Positions 45,440-55,747 of a DNA stretch of 64,000 nucleotides are shown here, piece by piece. The translations under genes and the position numbers were made by a program. The notes below the pieces were generated by a model. The model did not search any database and was not told where the DNA came from. It was given only the letters and a program-made list of their open reading frames with translations. This DNA comes from Clostridiales bacterium (GTDB lineage: Bacteria > Bacillota > Clostridia > Saccharofermentanales > Saccharofermentanaceae). Within the stretch, counting starts at the first letter, position 1. Each line of letters begins with the position of its first letter. The stretch lies in the NCBI GenBank assembly GCA_017551865.1, contig JAFZKB010000030.1:186001-250000 (forward strand), read 5' to 3'.

Positions 45440-45934
45440 TTACATATCCTGCTGCTTATGAAACAGCTTTTGTTTTACCATATCTTCGATCTCCGGCACG
45501 CACATGCGGGAGATGTCACCTCCATAGTAGGCGACTTCTTTGATGATGGACGAACTGGTGAAAGCCAGATCTGCGCGGCACGGCAGGAAGATGACCTGAT
45601 ACTCCGGGAACATCAGTGTGTTGGCCGCATTCATCTCCGCCTCATAGCGGAAATCGGACTCGCTTCGAAGTCCTCTGACTACGGCAGATGCGCCGAGCTC
45701 ACGATATACATCGACGAGCAGGGATTCTCTGGAGATCACTTCAATATTGGGAATGTCGCGAAGGCAGATCTTCGCCATCTCGACACGTTCTTCAACAGTA
45801 AACATGGATTTCTTAGCGCGATTGATCATGACCGCCACGACGAGCTTGTCACAGAGGCGCGACGCACGCTTGGCAATATCGATGTGACCCAGTGAGAACG
45901 GGTCAAAACTTCCCGGAAAAATGAACGTTTTCAA
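45440..45934 (-). CDS. coaD: Phosphopantetheine adenylyltransferase
   Basis: A 164-residue enzyme making dephospho-CoA. FPGSFDPFSLGHIDIAKRAS carries the nucleotidyltransferase (T/H)xGH motif; VVRGLRSESDFRYE and FTSSSIIKEVAYYGGDIS are the other family signatures. Length is typical. It follows rsmD by 12 bases, the usual order. Confidence 0.97.
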   Translation of the reverse strand: MKTFIFPGSFDPFSLGHIDIAKRASRLCDKLVVAVMINRAKKSMFTVEERVEMAKICLRDIPNIEVISRESLLVDVYRELGASAVVRGLRSESDFRYEAEMNAANTLMFPEYQVIFLPCRADLAFTSSSIIKEVAYYGGDISRMCVPEIEDMVKQKLFHKQQDM

Positions 45935-45946
45935 GACGATCTCTCC

Positions 45947-46522
45947 TTACTCGCACATAGTTTCTGATTCTAAGAAGAATGTTACCAAAGTTGACCCGTA
46001 CTTACAACTCTTAATACATGTCATATTGGTTACAATCTCTTGTATTTGCGCATCTGCGTCGGATTCGACGATGAATATTCCGTCCTCCCGGAGAAGATGA
46101 TATTCCGCGAGAAGTTCAGATACTGTTTTGGCAAAAGATCCTGCCATGGCATACGGCGGATCCATGAAGATAATATCGAAGCTCTCGCCCTTTTTTCCTA
46201 AAAGCTTAAGCGCCTCGGGAAACGCCATCTTCATGGGGCGCGCCTGCTCCGTAAGATGGGTCTTTTGAAGATTTCGGCTGATGACCTGCTGGCTTTTTCC
46301 CGCCTGATCGATCAGGACAGCCTTTTCCGCCCCGCGCGAAAGCGCCTCGATCGCCATCTGCCCGGTTCCTGAGAAAATATCGAGAAATGCACTGTCCGGC
46401 ACCCTCATCTGGATGCTCGAAAAAATCGCTTCCTTGACCTTATCGGTCGTCGGACGCGTGGCATCCCCTTTCGGCGCCTCCAGCACCGTTCCTTTACATT
46501 TTCCGGCAACTACCCTCGGCAT
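45947..46522 (-). CDS. rsmD: 16S rRNA (guanine966-N2)-methyltransferase
   Basis: A 191-residue SAM-dependent enzyme. FLDIFSGTGQMAIEALSRGA binds SAM and DIIFMDPPYAMAG is the catalytic DPPY motif; the N-terminal RPTTDKVKEAIFSS is a family hallmark. It follows recG by 9 bases. Confidence 0.96.
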   Translation of the reverse strand: MPRVVAGKCKGTVLEAPKGDATRPTTDKVKEAIFSSIQMRVPDSAFLDIFSGTGQMAIEALSRGAEKAVLIDQAGKSQQVISRNLQKTHLTEQARPMKMAFPEALKLLGKKGESFDIIFMDPPYAMAGSFAKTVSELLAEYHLLREDGIFIVESDADAQIQEIVTNMTCIKSCKYGSTLVTFFLESETMCE

Positions 46523-46531
46523 TTGTCCTCC

Positions 46532-48655
46532 TTATAAACTCGGCTTCTGCCAGGCATCACCGAAGTGCGCATGGAAAGCCTCGAGCATGATGCGGCTCTC
46601 CGGTTTCTTCAGTTTCGGATCGTCCTTGATCATCTTATCGATCGCCTTTTCGATCGGGATCAGGCATCCGGCATCCCGATATAAATTGGCCATCTTGAGC
46701 TGCGGGATACCGTGCTGCTTCGTGCCGAAGAAATCACCGGTACCGCGAAGGAGCATATCTTTCTCCGCCAGTTCAAAACCGTCGGTGGTCTTACACATCA
46801 TGTCGATACGTTCCTGCGCCACGCCTTCATACTTATCAGTCTGCAGGATACAAGCAGACTGTAAGGCGCCTCGCCCGATACGTCCTCTGAGCTGATGCAG
46901 TGTAGAAAGGCCGAACCTTTCGGCATTTCTGATCACCATGAGCGTCGCATTCGGATTATCGACACCGACTTCGATGACGGTCGTGGAAACGAGCACATCG
47001 ATTTTTCTTTCGCCGAAATCCTTCATGACGGATTCTTTTTCCGATGGCTTCATGCGGCCGTGAAGAAGACCCACATGCATATCCGAAAGCGGGCCCTCGG
47101 AGAGCGTCTCATAGTACTTCACCGCTGATTCGAGGTCAGCCTTCATGGACATCGCAAGTGTTCCTTCCTCGTCCTCGTAGGCATCCTCCTGCAGTTCTTC
47201 GATCATGGGGCAGACAATATAGACCTGATGGCCCTTTTCGACCTCCTGGCGGATCGTGGCGATGACTCTTCCTTCTTCGTCAAAAGAAGCGCGGATCGTG
47301 CGGATCGGCTGGCGCCCTTTCGGCATGCTCTTGATAACCGACACGTCCATATCACCGAATAGGACAAGTCCCAGCGTTCTCGGGATCGGGGTCGCCGACA
47401 TGACGAGCGTATGGATGCCGTGATCGGCCCGCTCTTCCGTTACAGATCTCTGTTTGACACCGAAACGGTGCTGTTCATCGGTGACCATGAGCGCAAGATC
47501 CGGAAAAGCATTCTTTTCCGAAAGGACCGCATGGGTTCCTACCAGCATCTTTATCTCCCCGCGCGACAGTTTCTCGCGGATCTCGTTTTTCTTTTTGGCC
47601 GGGGTGCTCCCGAGCATCAGCTCTATGCCGATGTCCGAAGAACCCAGAAATTTCTTAAAGGTCTCGTAGTGCTGAGCCGCAAGGACTGCAGTCGGCGCCA
47701 TGAATACAGACTGATAACCTGCAATCGCACAGGCCGCCATGCTTAAGAAAGCCACGACCGTCTTACCGGATCCGACATCGCCCTGTACAAGGCGGTTCAT
47801 CGGACGCGATCCGGAAATATCCTTCAGGATATCGTGTGTGACACGGCTCTGGTCCTCTGTGAGGACGAAAGGAAGCCTCTTCACGATCTCCCGGAATTTC
47901 TCCATATCCTCTTTACTGCCGCGGATCGGATAGGACGAGTGCAGATCCTTCTGCTCCTGTTTATAGACAGAAAGTGCGCCTCGAAGTAGGAAAAGCTCCT
48001 CATAGATAAGGTATTTACGGGCGATCTCCACTTCCTCCATACTCTCGGGACGGTGGATCTTCTCATACGCATATCGGATCGCACAGAGCTTTTCTTCTTT
48101 TCGGAAAAAGAGCGGCAGCACCTCCGAAAGAAGAGGCAGCGCGCGGTCGAGAGCAACATTCACGATGGCGCGTATATGTCCCTGTTTCAGACCCGACGTC
48201 AGCGGATAAACCGGCAGGATCTGCGAGGTATCCTCTTCGTCTTTCTGGCGCTGGTCGAAAACAGGATTGACTACCTGAAAAGAAAAGCCGTCGCGCGTAA
48301 CTTTTCCATGGAAAAAGTACTCTTCGCCGGAATGCATCTTCTCGGCGAGGTACGGCTGGTTGAACCACACGGCGCGGATACTGCAGGAACCGTCGGAAAG
48401 GGTCGCGAAGATCGTGGTCTTTCCTTTGTGTCTGGAAACTCTCGGTTCGTTTATGATGGTCGCGATGAAAGACTGCTCCTTATCGTGCTCAAGCTGAAAA
48501 AGCGGCACGCATTCCGACCAGTCTTCGTATCTTCTCGGAAAAAACGTCAGAAGGTCGTATACGCGGTAGATCCCGAGTTTTTCGAGCTGCTTGGCGCGTC
48601 GTTCTCCAACCTTCGGGAGAAACTGTACAGGAGTGTCTAGCCGGATCTCTGCCAT
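46532..48655 (-). CDS. recG: ATP-dependent DNA helicase RecG
   Basis: A 707-residue helicase that regresses stalled forks and branch-migrates junctions. The N-terminal wedge domain precedes Walker A VQGDVGSGKTVVA, VTDEQHRFG (DExH-type box), MSATPIPRT and HGRMKPSEKESVM, with QLRGRIGRG as motif VI. ATG 48655 lies 4 bases after the nth stop; the longer frame from 48745 runs inside nth and is rejected. Confidence 0.97.
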   Translation of the reverse strand: MAEIRLDTPVQFLPKVGERRAKQLEKLGIYRVYDLLTFFPRRYEDWSECVPLFQLEHDKEQSFIATIINEPRVSRHKGKTTIFATLSDGSCSIRAVWFNQPYLAEKMHSGEEYFFHGKVTRDGFSFQVVNPVFDQRQKDEEDTSQILPVYPLTSGLKQGHIRAIVNVALDRALPLLSEVLPLFFRKEEKLCAIRYAYEKIHRPESMEEVEIARKYLIYEELFLLRGALSVYKQEQKDLHSSYPIRGSKEDMEKFREIVKRLPFVLTEDQSRVTHDILKDISGSRPMNRLVQGDVGSGKTVVAFLSMAACAIAGYQSVFMAPTAVLAAQHYETFKKFLGSSDIGIELMLGSTPAKKKNEIREKLSRGEIKMLVGTHAVLSEKNAFPDLALMVTDEQHRFGVKQRSVTEERADHGIHTLVMSATPIPRTLGLVLFGDMDVSVIKSMPKGRQPIRTIRASFDEEGRVIATIRQEVEKGHQVYIVCPMIEELQEDAYEDEEGTLAMSMKADLESAVKYYETLSEGPLSDMHVGLLHGRMKPSEKESVMKDFGERKIDVLVSTTVIEVGVDNPNATLMVIRNAERFGLSTLHQLRGRIGRGALQSACILQTDKYEGVAQERIDMMCKTTDGFELAEKDMLLRGTGDFFGTKQHGIPQLKMANLYRDAGCLIPIEKAIDKMIKDDPKLKKPESRIMLEAFHAHFGDAWQKPSL

Positions 48656-48659
48656 ATCC

Positions 48660-49295
48660 TTACACCTTCTTTGCAGACGGGCAGTATTCCGAGAGCGTAC
48701 ATTCCCCGCACTTCGGAGATCTCGCGGTACAGACAGCACGACCATGGTCGACCATTCTGTGTCCGAACGGTGCCCACTCCTCTTTCGGGAGGATCTTCAT
48801 AAGTTCCTTTTCGATCACAAGCGGATCTTTTCCGGAACTTAAGCCAAGGCGGCCGGACACGCGCATACAGTGCGTATCAACGACTACGGCAGGTGTATCG
48901 AACATCTCGGAAACGATGAGATTGGCGACCTTTCTGCCGACGCCCGGGAAGCGCATCAGTTCCTCCTGCGTCCTCGGGACCTGTCCCGAAAAATCATCAC
49001 GCATCATTCTGGCGATCTCATAAAGATAGTGGGATTTCGCGCGGAAGAAGCCGCAGGGCTTGATGATCTCTGCGATCTTCTCTTCTCCTGCTTTCAGAAA
49101 ATCCATATAATCCGGATACTTTTTAAAAAGCACCTTCGTCACTTCATTGACGCGCACATCAGTGCACTGGGCGGACAGCACAGCCCGCACCACGAGGTGG
49201 AACACATTATCGTCGATATCGAGGGTACACTCCGTCTGCGGATACAGTTCATGCAGACGCTGGAGGATCAGCTCCACGCGATCTTTCTTTCTCAT
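48660..49295 (-). CDS. nth: Endonuclease III
   Basis: A 211-residue DNA glycosylase/AP lyase for oxidised pyrimidines. The helix-hairpin-helix RFPGVGRKVANLI carries the catalytic Lys region, VDTHCMRVSGRLGL the catalytic Asp, and CTARSPKCGECTLSEYC the C-x6-C-x2-C-x5-C 4Fe-4S loop. Its start overlaps the kinase stop by 4 bases. Confidence 0.96.
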   Translation of the reverse strand: MRKKDRVELILQRLHELYPQTECTLDIDDNVFHLVVRAVLSAQCTDVRVNEVTKVLFKKYPDYMDFLKAGEEKIAEIIKPCGFFRAKSHYLYEIARMMRDDFSGQVPRTQEELMRFPGVGRKVANLIVSEMFDTPAVVVDTHCMRVSGRLGLSSGKDPLVIEKELMKILPKEEWAPFGHRMVDHGRAVCTARSPKCGECTLSEYCPSAKKV

Positions 49296-50806
49296 TTGCT
49301 CTCCTTATTCCGATGGGTCTTGAGAGTATAGATGAATTTCGCGCCGCCGAGATCCTCACTGTTCTCTGCCCAGATCTTCTCGCCATGTGCGGTAATGATC
49401 TCACGGCAGATATAAAGTCCCAGACCGAATCCGCTCTCTGTTCTCGACGGATCGACCTTATAGAAACTCTCGAATACACGGTCGAGTTTATCCTGCGGAA
49501 TACCCGAACCGGAATCCTCAACAGAGACATAGACCTTATCTTCCTGCGGGTCATAGCTTGTGGAGATCCCGATGATGCCGTCATCCGGAGTAAACTTCAC
49601 GGCATTGGTCAGCAGATTATAGAACACACGGTAAAGAAGCTGGGATTCACCGAATACCATCATCTTCGATTCCGAATTCTTACCGAGTTCAACGTTGACA
49701 CTGATGTTCTTGCCGGAGATCAGGTTCTCGGCATTCTGTACGGTGTCATGGATCATCTCGTTGATGTCGAACTCTTCCATCTTCGACTCATCGACCTGAC
49801 TCAGGGACGAAGCTTCGGTCATAGAAGTGATGAGCTCCTGGATCCGGCCGACCTGGGTCTGGATAATATCCATATATTTCGGATAACTTTCCGGCGGGAT
49901 CGTCCCGTCAGAGATCGCGCTTAAGAATCCCTTGATGGACGTAAGCGGAGTTCTCAGATCATGCGCGATGCTGGAGATGAAGACCTTTCTGTCGGCCTCC
50001 TGACGCTCCAGACGTTCGATCATGCTATTCACTGTATTGACCATGTTCGTGATCTCATCCGTGAGCATGTATTTGAGCGTCGATTCTTTTCGAAGTTCAG
50101 GCACATCGACACGTACGGAGAGATCTCCCTTCGTGACAGAGGTCGCTGCATCCGACAGCGCACGAAGCGGACGGATCAGGGATCTGGCCATCAGAGAGAA
50201 GAATAAAAGTGCCATGGAAAAAGACACCAGGATCGGCAACAGGAGACCATTGGACAAACGCCAGAAGACTTCCCGCTCCACGTTGATGGTATTGAAAAGC
50301 ACGATGTTGAGATCTTCTTTTGATGTGGCCACAGAAACTGAAACGGATACACTTCGGGAATTGGCGAAGATGCCGTTAGTGATGTCCGAAGTCATAGCCT
50401 CCCCTTTATGAAGGAAAAGCTCCAGTACCCTGTCACTGCTTAAGAAAACATAATTATCCGCTTTCAGGATGTCACCGCGGATAAAACTCGGGACAGAGGT
50501 CGAATACTCGATGCGTCCGTCAGAACGGACGAACCATACTGAGCACTGCTCTGTTCTTGCAAACGAATTGATAAATGACTGGATCGCCGTATCGGAGACC
50601 GAAGGATCTGCTGCGAGCGAATCGTAGGCTAAAGCCAGAGATTCCGCCTGCCGCTCGATCTTTTCTTTACCATCGGAGATCAGCGAGATCGTGGTCTGAC
50701 GATAGAATACCAGCGTCAGAACAAGGAACACGAGGATCGTACCGACCGCCAGTGAAAGCGTCGTACGGAACAGCACGGATTGAGATTTTTTATTCTTATC
50801 TTTCAT
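49292..50806 (-). CDS. Sensor histidine kinase
   Basis: A 504-residue membrane kinase. Two transmembrane helices (about residues 13-35 and 187-208) flank an extracellular domain of about 150 residues; a HAMP domain (about 210-265) precedes the His box SSIAHDLRTPLTSIKGFLSA with His282. N, G1 and G2 boxes (NLLTNAVKFTPDDG, DSGSGIPQDK, GFGLGLYICRE) are complete. It follows its response regulator by 21 bases. The layout resembles growth or cell-wall sensing kinases, and it is encoded downstream of ftsZ and nrdR, but the signal is unknown. Confidence 0.93.
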   Translation of the reverse strand: MKDKNKKSQSVLFRTTLSLAVGTILVFLVLTLVFYRQTTISLISDGKEKIERQAESLALAYDSLAADPSVSDTAIQSFINSFARTEQCSVWFVRSDGRIEYSTSVPSFIRGDILKADNYVFLSSDRVLELFLHKGEAMTSDITNGIFANSRSVSVSVSVATSKEDLNIVLFNTINVEREVFWRLSNGLLLPILVSFSMALLFFSLMARSLIRPLRALSDAATSVTKGDLSVRVDVPELRKESTLKYMLTDEITNMVNTVNSMIERLERQEADRKVFISSIAHDLRTPLTSIKGFLSAISDGTIPPESYPKYMDIIQTQVGRIQELITSMTEASSLSQVDESKMEEFDINEMIHDTVQNAENLISGKNISVNVELGKNSESKMMVFGESQLLYRVFYNLLTNAVKFTPDDGIIGISTSYDPQEDKVYVSVEDSGSGIPQDKLDRVFESFYKVDPSRTESGFGLGLYICREIITAHGEKIWAENSEDLGGAKFIYTLKTHRNKESK

Positions 50807-50827
50807 ATCTCACCCGAAAAGAATCGC

Positions 50828-51550
50828 TTACTCCTTATCGCTCGTTTCGAATTTATAACCGACGCCCCATACTGTTTTGATCTGCCAGTTGGTCTTTACG
50901 TCAGGTCTTTCCAGTTTCTCACGGATGCGCTTGACATGCACGTCGACCGTTCTTGACTCTCCGTAAAAATCGTAGCCCCATACATTCTCGAGGAGCTGCT
51001 CTCTCGTAAATACACGGTTCGGATGGGATGCAAGGAAGAAAAGAAGTTCGAGTTCCTTCGGCGGGATGTCGATCTCTTTTCCTTCGACGGTGACCACATA
51101 ACGGGCCATATCCACTGTGAATCCCTGATAGGAGATCACTTCACTGTTCTCTTTCGATTCTTTTGTATCAGAAGATCCGGAATCACGTCTTTCGGTCCTG
51201 CGCAGAACGGCCTTAACACGGGCCAGAAGTTCCTTCGGCTCAAACGGCTTCGGAACGTAGTCGTCAGCACCGAGTTCGAGACCAACGACCTTATCAAGGG
51301 TATCGGAGCGGGCCGTCAGCATGATGATCGGCACATCCGAGGTCTTCCTGATCTCACGGCAGATATCGTATCCGTCTTTGCCGGGAAGCATCAGGTCAAG
51401 TACGACCAGGTCCGGCTGTGCAGTCTGAAAAGTCTCCAAAGCGCGATCTCCGGAAAGGCAGCTCGTCACTGCGAATCCGTCTTTATCGAAATAGAGTCGA
51501 AGTACTTCAACAATATTCGGATCGTCGTCTACTACTAATACCTTCTTCAT
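50828..51550 (-). CDS. Response regulator, OmpR/PhoB family
   Basis: A 240-residue regulator. Receiver domain with VVDDDPNIVEVL, Asp52 (VLDLMLPGKDG), LTARSD and YVPKPFEPKELLARV; the C-terminal winged helix includes LPPKELELLFFLASHPNRVF-type PPKELELL and RTVDVHVKRIREKLE. It pairs with the kinase that follows. It lies 20 bases after nrdR. Confidence 0.94.
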   Translation of the reverse strand: MKKVLVVDDDPNIVEVLRLYFDKDGFAVTSCLSGDRALETFQTAQPDLVVLDLMLPGKDGYDICREIRKTSDVPIIMLTARSDTLDKVVGLELGADDYVPKPFEPKELLARVKAVLRRTERRDSGSSDTKESKENSEVISYQGFTVDMARYVVTVEGKEIDIPPKELELLFFLASHPNRVFTREQLLENVWGYDFYGESRTVDVHVKRIREKLERPDVKTNWQIKTVWGVGYKFETSDKE

Positions 51551-51570
51551 ATTACTCCCTCACTCTACCC

Positions 51571-52023
51571 TTACTTCTTCAGCATATCCTGAAGTTCCTC
51601 CATGAAGGAATTCACGTCCTTGAACTGCCGATATACCGAAGCAAATCGCACATAGGCGACTTCGTCGATCTCCTTCAGCTGCTTCATGACCATCTCGCCG
51701 ATCTCATTAGTCGAGATCTCTCTCTTCGCCGAGTTCTGGATCTGGTTCTCCACGTAAGTTACGATAGATTCCACCTGATCGCTCGAGACCGGTCTTTTCT
51801 CACAGGCCTTCATGAGGCCTCCGAGCAGCTTTTCCTGACTGTACGCTTCACGAGTACCGTCCTTCTTCACCACGAGGAGAGGAAGGAGCTCGACCTTCTC
51901 ATAGGTCGTAAAGCGAGACGAGCAGGATAAACATTCACGCCTGCGGCGGATGGCAGAACCATCCTCCGCAGGCCGTGAATCAATTACCTTATCTTCCATA
52001 TGTCCACAAAAAGGGCACTTCAT
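51571..52023 (-). CDS. nrdR: Transcriptional repressor NrdR
   Basis: A 150-residue regulator of ribonucleotide reductase genes. The N-terminal zinc ribbon [17 protein letters not shown] with [12 protein letters not shown] is followed by the ATP-cone ([20 protein letters not shown]). It starts 6 bases after ftsZ, a linkage that would tie division to dNTP control. Confidence 0.97.
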   Translation of the reverse strand: MKCPFCGHMEDKVIDSRPAEDGSAIRRRRECLSCSSRFTTYEKVELLPLLVVKKDGTREAYSQEKLLGGLMKACEKRPVSSDQVESIVTYVENQIQNSAKREISTNEIGEMVMKQLKEIDEVAYVRFASVYRQFKDVNSFMEELQDMLKK

Positions 52024-52029
52024 AAAACG

Positions 52030-53532
52030 TCACTCATCCAGATTATCGTTATCGGTCATGAACCAAGGGAGAAGTCTCTTCTTATCCTTAGCCGGTGCCG
52101 GAGCTTCTACTGTCTTCGGAGCAGATACCGGAGCCTGTGTTCTCGGAGCCGCCGAAGGAACTACATTCGGCTGAGGTCTTCCGCCCTGCTGCATCGGCTG
52201 GGAGACCGGAGCCTGCGGTGCCGGTGCCGGAGCATATGCCGGCTGCGGACGGGATATCGGAGCTACCGGTGTCACCGGAGCTACTGGAGCTACCGGAGCG
52301 GACTTGCTCGGAGAATAAACTTTCGCGTCATCGTTTCTTGCGCCGCCTACCGGTTCCGGATCACCAAAGAGGAATTCCGGAACTTCCTTCGTGGCCGGAG
52401 CTGCCGGAGCAACCGGTGCCGGTGTAGAAGGCTTTTCAAATGCGGAAGAACCGATAGGAGAAACCGGACGAGTTGTCGATGCGGAAGGTGTTGTACTTCC
52501 GATGATCGTCGGGTTCTGCTTGGAGATGATGGAGGTTGCCGGGCGGAAAGCCGCAGAAGCATTCTCCGTGTTATCGAAACCGGAAGCGATCACGGTGATC
52601 ATGATCTCGTCTTCCAAAGTCGGGTCTGTAACTGCACCAACGATGATATCTGCATCGCCGGCTACAGCATCACGTACAACAGAAGCAGCTACATCGATCT
52701 CGTGGAGCTTCATGTTGCGGGAACCGGTGAAGTTGATGATAACGCCTCTTGCGCCTTCGATCGTGGTGTCGAGAAGCGGACTGTTGATAGCCTGCTTAAC
52801 AGCTGCAGCCGCTCTGCCCTCACCGGAAGCACGACCGATACCCATGTGGCAGATACCGGCATTCGTCATGATGCGGCGAACGTCAGCCAGGTCAAGGTTG
52901 ATGAGACCAGGAATAGCTACGAGGTCGGAGATACCGGCAACACCAAACTTCAGTACCTGATCGGCCATGTTGAAAGCATCATCGATCGATGTATCTTCAT
53001 CGGTAATATCAAGGAGCTTATCGTTTGCGACAACGATCAGGGAGTCTACATATTTTTCGATCTCGCGGATACCGCGCTCAGCGTTCATCGCACGACGCGG
53101 ACCTTCGAAACGGAACGGACGGGTAACTACTGCAACTGTCAGAATACCGAGCTCTCTAGCGATCTGGGCAACTACCGGCGCAGCACCTGTACCGGTACCA
53201 CCACCCATACCGGCGGTGATGAACAGCATATCTGTTCCGCGGATCGCCTGTGCGATCTCATCTTTACTTTCTTCAGCTGCTTTTTCGCCAACCGTCGGAT
53301 CAGCGCCGCATCCGAGACCCCTGGTGATCTTCTCACCGATCTGGATAGTGATCTGTGCCTTAGAACGGGCCAGTGCCTGATGATCCGTGTTGATCGAGAT
53401 AAAATCGATGCCCTGTACAGAACTTTCGATCATGCGGTCGACCGCATTACATCCGCCGCCACCAACACCGATTACTTTAATCGCTGCAAATGGTTCGTCA
53501 TCCATAGAATATCCGAGCTTAAAATCTGACAT
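52030..53532 (-). CDS. ftsZ: Cell division protein FtsZ with long C-terminal linker
   Basis: A 500-residue tubulin-like GTPase that forms the division ring. Motifs are [15 protein letters not shown], the tubulin signature [14 protein letters not shown] and the T7-loop [11 protein letters not shown]. The C-terminal linker (about residues 320-485) is unusually long and Pro/Ala/Val-rich, ending in [10 protein letters not shown], a likely version of the FtsZ C-terminal peptide. ATG 53532 is used; a TTG two codons earlier is less likely. The promoter is at 53601-53629. No ftsA lies upstream. Confidence 0.97.
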   Translation of the reverse strand: MSDFKLGYSMDDEPFAAIKVIGVGGGGCNAVDRMIESSVQGIDFISINTDHQALARSKAQITIQIGEKITRGLGCGADPTVGEKAAEESKDEIAQAIRGTDMLFITAGMGGGTGTGAAPVVAQIARELGILTVAVVTRPFRFEGPRRAMNAERGIREIEKYVDSLIVVANDKLLDITDEDTSIDDAFNMADQVLKFGVAGISDLVAIPGLINLDLADVRRIMTNAGICHMGIGRASGEGRAAAAVKQAINSPLLDTTIEGARGVIINFTGSRNMKLHEIDVAASVVRDAVAGDADIIVGAVTDPTLEDEIMITVIASGFDNTENASAAFRPATSIISKQNPTIIGSTTPSASTTRPVSPIGSSAFEKPSTPAPVAPAAPATKEVPEFLFGDPEPVGGARNDDAKVYSPSKSAPVAPVAPVTPVAPISRPQPAYAPAPAPQAPVSQPMQQGGRPQPNVVPSAAPRTQAPVSAPKTVEAPAPAKDKKRLLPWFMTDNDNLDE

Positions 53533-53600
53533 AGTCAACTATCCTCCGTCTCGCCTAATTATATACTTATTCATTATGAGCTTCTTAGCTATCTTTTACA

Positions 53601-53629
53601 ATTCTACACTAAATGTTGGGGGCAGGCAA
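53601..53629 (-). promoter_or_regulatory. SigA-like promoter of the ftsZ operon
   Basis: Minus strand: -35 TTGCCT (53624-53629), 17-base spacer, -10 TAGAAT (53601-53606), about 75 bases before the ftsZ ATG, in the 196-base gap after ftsQ. Confidence 0.6.
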
Positions 53630-53728
53630 TAGAGGCCAAATGCCGACAGAAAAAGCGTTACAGTATGATTACCATAGTCTTTCCGGAAGGTTAGACGGAT
53701 GTTTCCAAACCCTAAATATTGTAGTGCG

Positions 53729-54670
53729 TCAGCGAAGGATATATTCTCTTCCGGTCATGTCCAGAACAGACCCCTCTTTATCCTCAAAATAGCCAGTCGT
53801 GATGGCATACCGAAGCCAGGCCATCTGGTCGGAAATGGTGTTTAAGGTGCCGATCTTCACTGTAATAGTCTGAGTGACCCCCGGAATCTGAAGATCAATG
53901 AAGGTAGTCATGTTTTCGCAATACCTCACACAAATGACATGCGTAAGGAAATCAAAGCTGTCGCCGGAGTCTGCGGCATCGGCGTCTGCGCCCAGTATCG
54001 CTCCCAGTATAGTGATACAGATGTCATAGCCTTCAGATGACGTAAGATCAAGCTTTTTGCCGATCTGCGCAGACCTTATGGGCAGGCCGCGGATCTCCGG
54101 GATCCCCGACGGGACTTCTCCGTTTAAGATCTCCAGGACCACTGAATCCTCGGCAATTACGGCATATCCGTCCGGAATTGCGACGTAAGCTACTTTTCTT
54201 CGTTCTGTAATCTCAATGTAAACTTCTCCCGGGTATTTCGGGTAAACATTCGCATCCGCGATATAAGGATCGGATGAAATGATGCGGTCTCTTACTTTTC
54301 CGTAGTTCAGTTTCAGATAATCGGAAAGCGATCCGCCCACATGGGCATAAAGATGTTCGCCTGTACGGATATCCGCCATCTGGAGGATCTGATCCGTAGA
54401 GAAACGCTTGTTGCCGCTGATATGGATACTCTGGATACGGAAACTGCCGTGAAGGAAAAAGATAATGCCGAGGATACTGATCAGAAGGAGCAGGACGATA
54501 CTGATCCACGCCTTTACGGAAAGGCTCTGGATCTTTTCGGAAAAGATCAGGAGCGGTGACTTTCCGCCCTCTTCCCTGATCTTCTCTTCCTCAAGGTCAT
54601 GAAGATCCTCGAGGTCCTCTCTCTCGTCGATCTCTTCGGTGATCGCTTTTTTCTCTTCTTTATCGGACAA
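53729..54670 (-). CDS. ftsQ: Cell division protein FtsQ/DivIB
   Basis: A 313-residue bitopic protein. An acidic cytoplasmic N-terminus (residues 1-50, many Glu/Asp) precedes one transmembrane helix (about 53-73), then the POTRA domain (FRIQSIHISGNKRFSTDQIL) and the beta domain. It links early and late division proteins. The first 11 bases overlap murG's end. Confidence 0.92.
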   Translation of the reverse strand: MSDKEEKKAITEEIDEREDLEDLHDLEEEKIREEGGKSPLLIFSEKIQSLSVKAWISIVLLLLISILGIIFFLHGSFRIQSIHISGNKRFSTDQILQMADIRTGEHLYAHVGGSLSDYLKLNYGKVRDRIISSDPYIADANVYPKYPGEVYIEITERRKVAYVAIPDGYAVIAEDSVVLEILNGEVPSGIPEIRGLPIRSAQIGKKLDLTSSEGYDICITILGAILGADADAADSGDSFDFLTHVICVRYCENMTTFIDLQIPGVTQTITVKIGTLNTISDQMAWLRYAITTGYFEDKEGSVLDMTGREYILR

Positions 54671-55745
54671 GTGCTTTTACCTCATCGCAGATACGGGACG
54701 CGGCATCGTAGATCGCCAGTTTCCGGCTATTTTCCCGCATGGTCTTCATTCTCTCCGGATCAGAAAGAAGCTCTGTTACGATGCCCGGCAGCTTCTCCAC
54801 GGCCTGGTCGTCCGGGAGGAGTATTCCCGCATGGGCATCTTCAAATGTCTTCGCATTATATGTCTGGTGATCCTGCGCCGCATACGGATACGGGATCAGG
54901 ACAGACGGTGCACCGACGGCCTGCACTTCCGCACAGGTGATGGCGCCGGCTCTTCCGACGAAAAGGTCACAGGCAGAAAGATAGACTTCCGGATCCTTGA
55001 TGTACTCGAAAACCTCAATGGACTTCGGCCAGTCCTTCGCCTGCTCCATCACTTCTTTATAGCGCTGTTTGCCGACGCTTAGGATGATTTTCACGTTCGG
55101 ATCTGTTATAGTCTTCGCCAGCTCGACGATCGCGTCGTTTACTGTTCTCGCGCCGAGGCTTCCGCCCATGGCAAGGATCAGGGTATCGTTATCGGAAAGA
55201 CCGAGTTTTTCACGGCAGGCGCTTCTTTCCACTTCGGAAAAGACCCGTCGTATGGGGTTTCCGGTGAAGACGATCTTCGCCTTCTTATGGAAGTAATGCT
55301 CGATCCCCGGAAAACTCGTGCACACGGTCCCCGCATAACGGGACATCATGCGGTTGGATCTTCCCGGAAACGCGTTCTGCTCATGAAGAAGGATCGGTAC
55401 TTTTTCCTTATGCGCGGCGGCAATAAGGGGGCTGCAGACGAATCCTCCCGTGCCGATGACGACGTCCGGCTTCTGCTCGCGGATGAGCTTTCGGCACATT
55501 TTTCTGCCCGCGAGGAATTCTTTTACCGCCTTAAAAGTCTTTTTCGAGATCTTCATCGGAAGCTGGGAAGCGCGGATCACCTCAAAAGGATAGCCCATGG
55601 ACGGGATGATCTGCGACTCTAAGCCCTTTTCTGTTCCGCAGAAAAGGATGCCGGTCTCGTTATCCTGCTTTTTCAGTTCATCGGCGATGGCTACAGCCGG
55701 ATGGATATGTCCGCTTGTGCCGCCGCCGGCGAGAAATACTTTCAT
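54660..55745 (-). CDS. murG: UDP-N-acetylglucosamine transferase MurG
   Basis: A 361-residue GT28 glycosyltransferase converting lipid I to lipid II at the inner face of the membrane. GGGTSGHIHPAVAIADEL is the N-terminal G-loop; IGTGGFVCSPL, LHEQNAFPGRSNR and GRAGAITCAEVQAVGAPSVL complete the signature. It follows ftsW by 2 bases. Confidence 0.97.
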   Translation of the reverse strand: MKVFLAGGGTSGHIHPAVAIADELKKQDNETGILFCGTEKGLESQIIPSMGYPFEVIRASQLPMKISKKTFKAVKEFLAGRKMCRKLIREQKPDVVIGTGGFVCSPLIAAAHKEKVPILLHEQNAFPGRSNRMMSRYAGTVCTSFPGIEHYFHKKAKIVFTGNPIRRVFSEVERSACREKLGLSDNDTLILAMGGSLGARTVNDAIVELAKTITDPNVKIILSVGKQRYKEVMEQAKDWPKSIEVFEYIKDPEVYLSACDLFVGRAGAITCAEVQAVGAPSVLIPYPYAAQDHQTYNAKTFEDAHAGILLPDDQAVEKLPGIVTELLSDPERMKTMRENSRKLAIYDAASRICDEVKALVR

Positions 55746-55747
55746 AA

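Noticed and set aside
48656..48745. Longer recG start at 48745
   Set aside because: The extra codons lie wholly inside nth; ATG 48655 has a proper site and 4-base spacing.
52000..53529. Long plus-strand frame opposite ftsZ
   Set aside because: Arg/Ser-rich translation without domains; it is antisense shadow of ftsZ.
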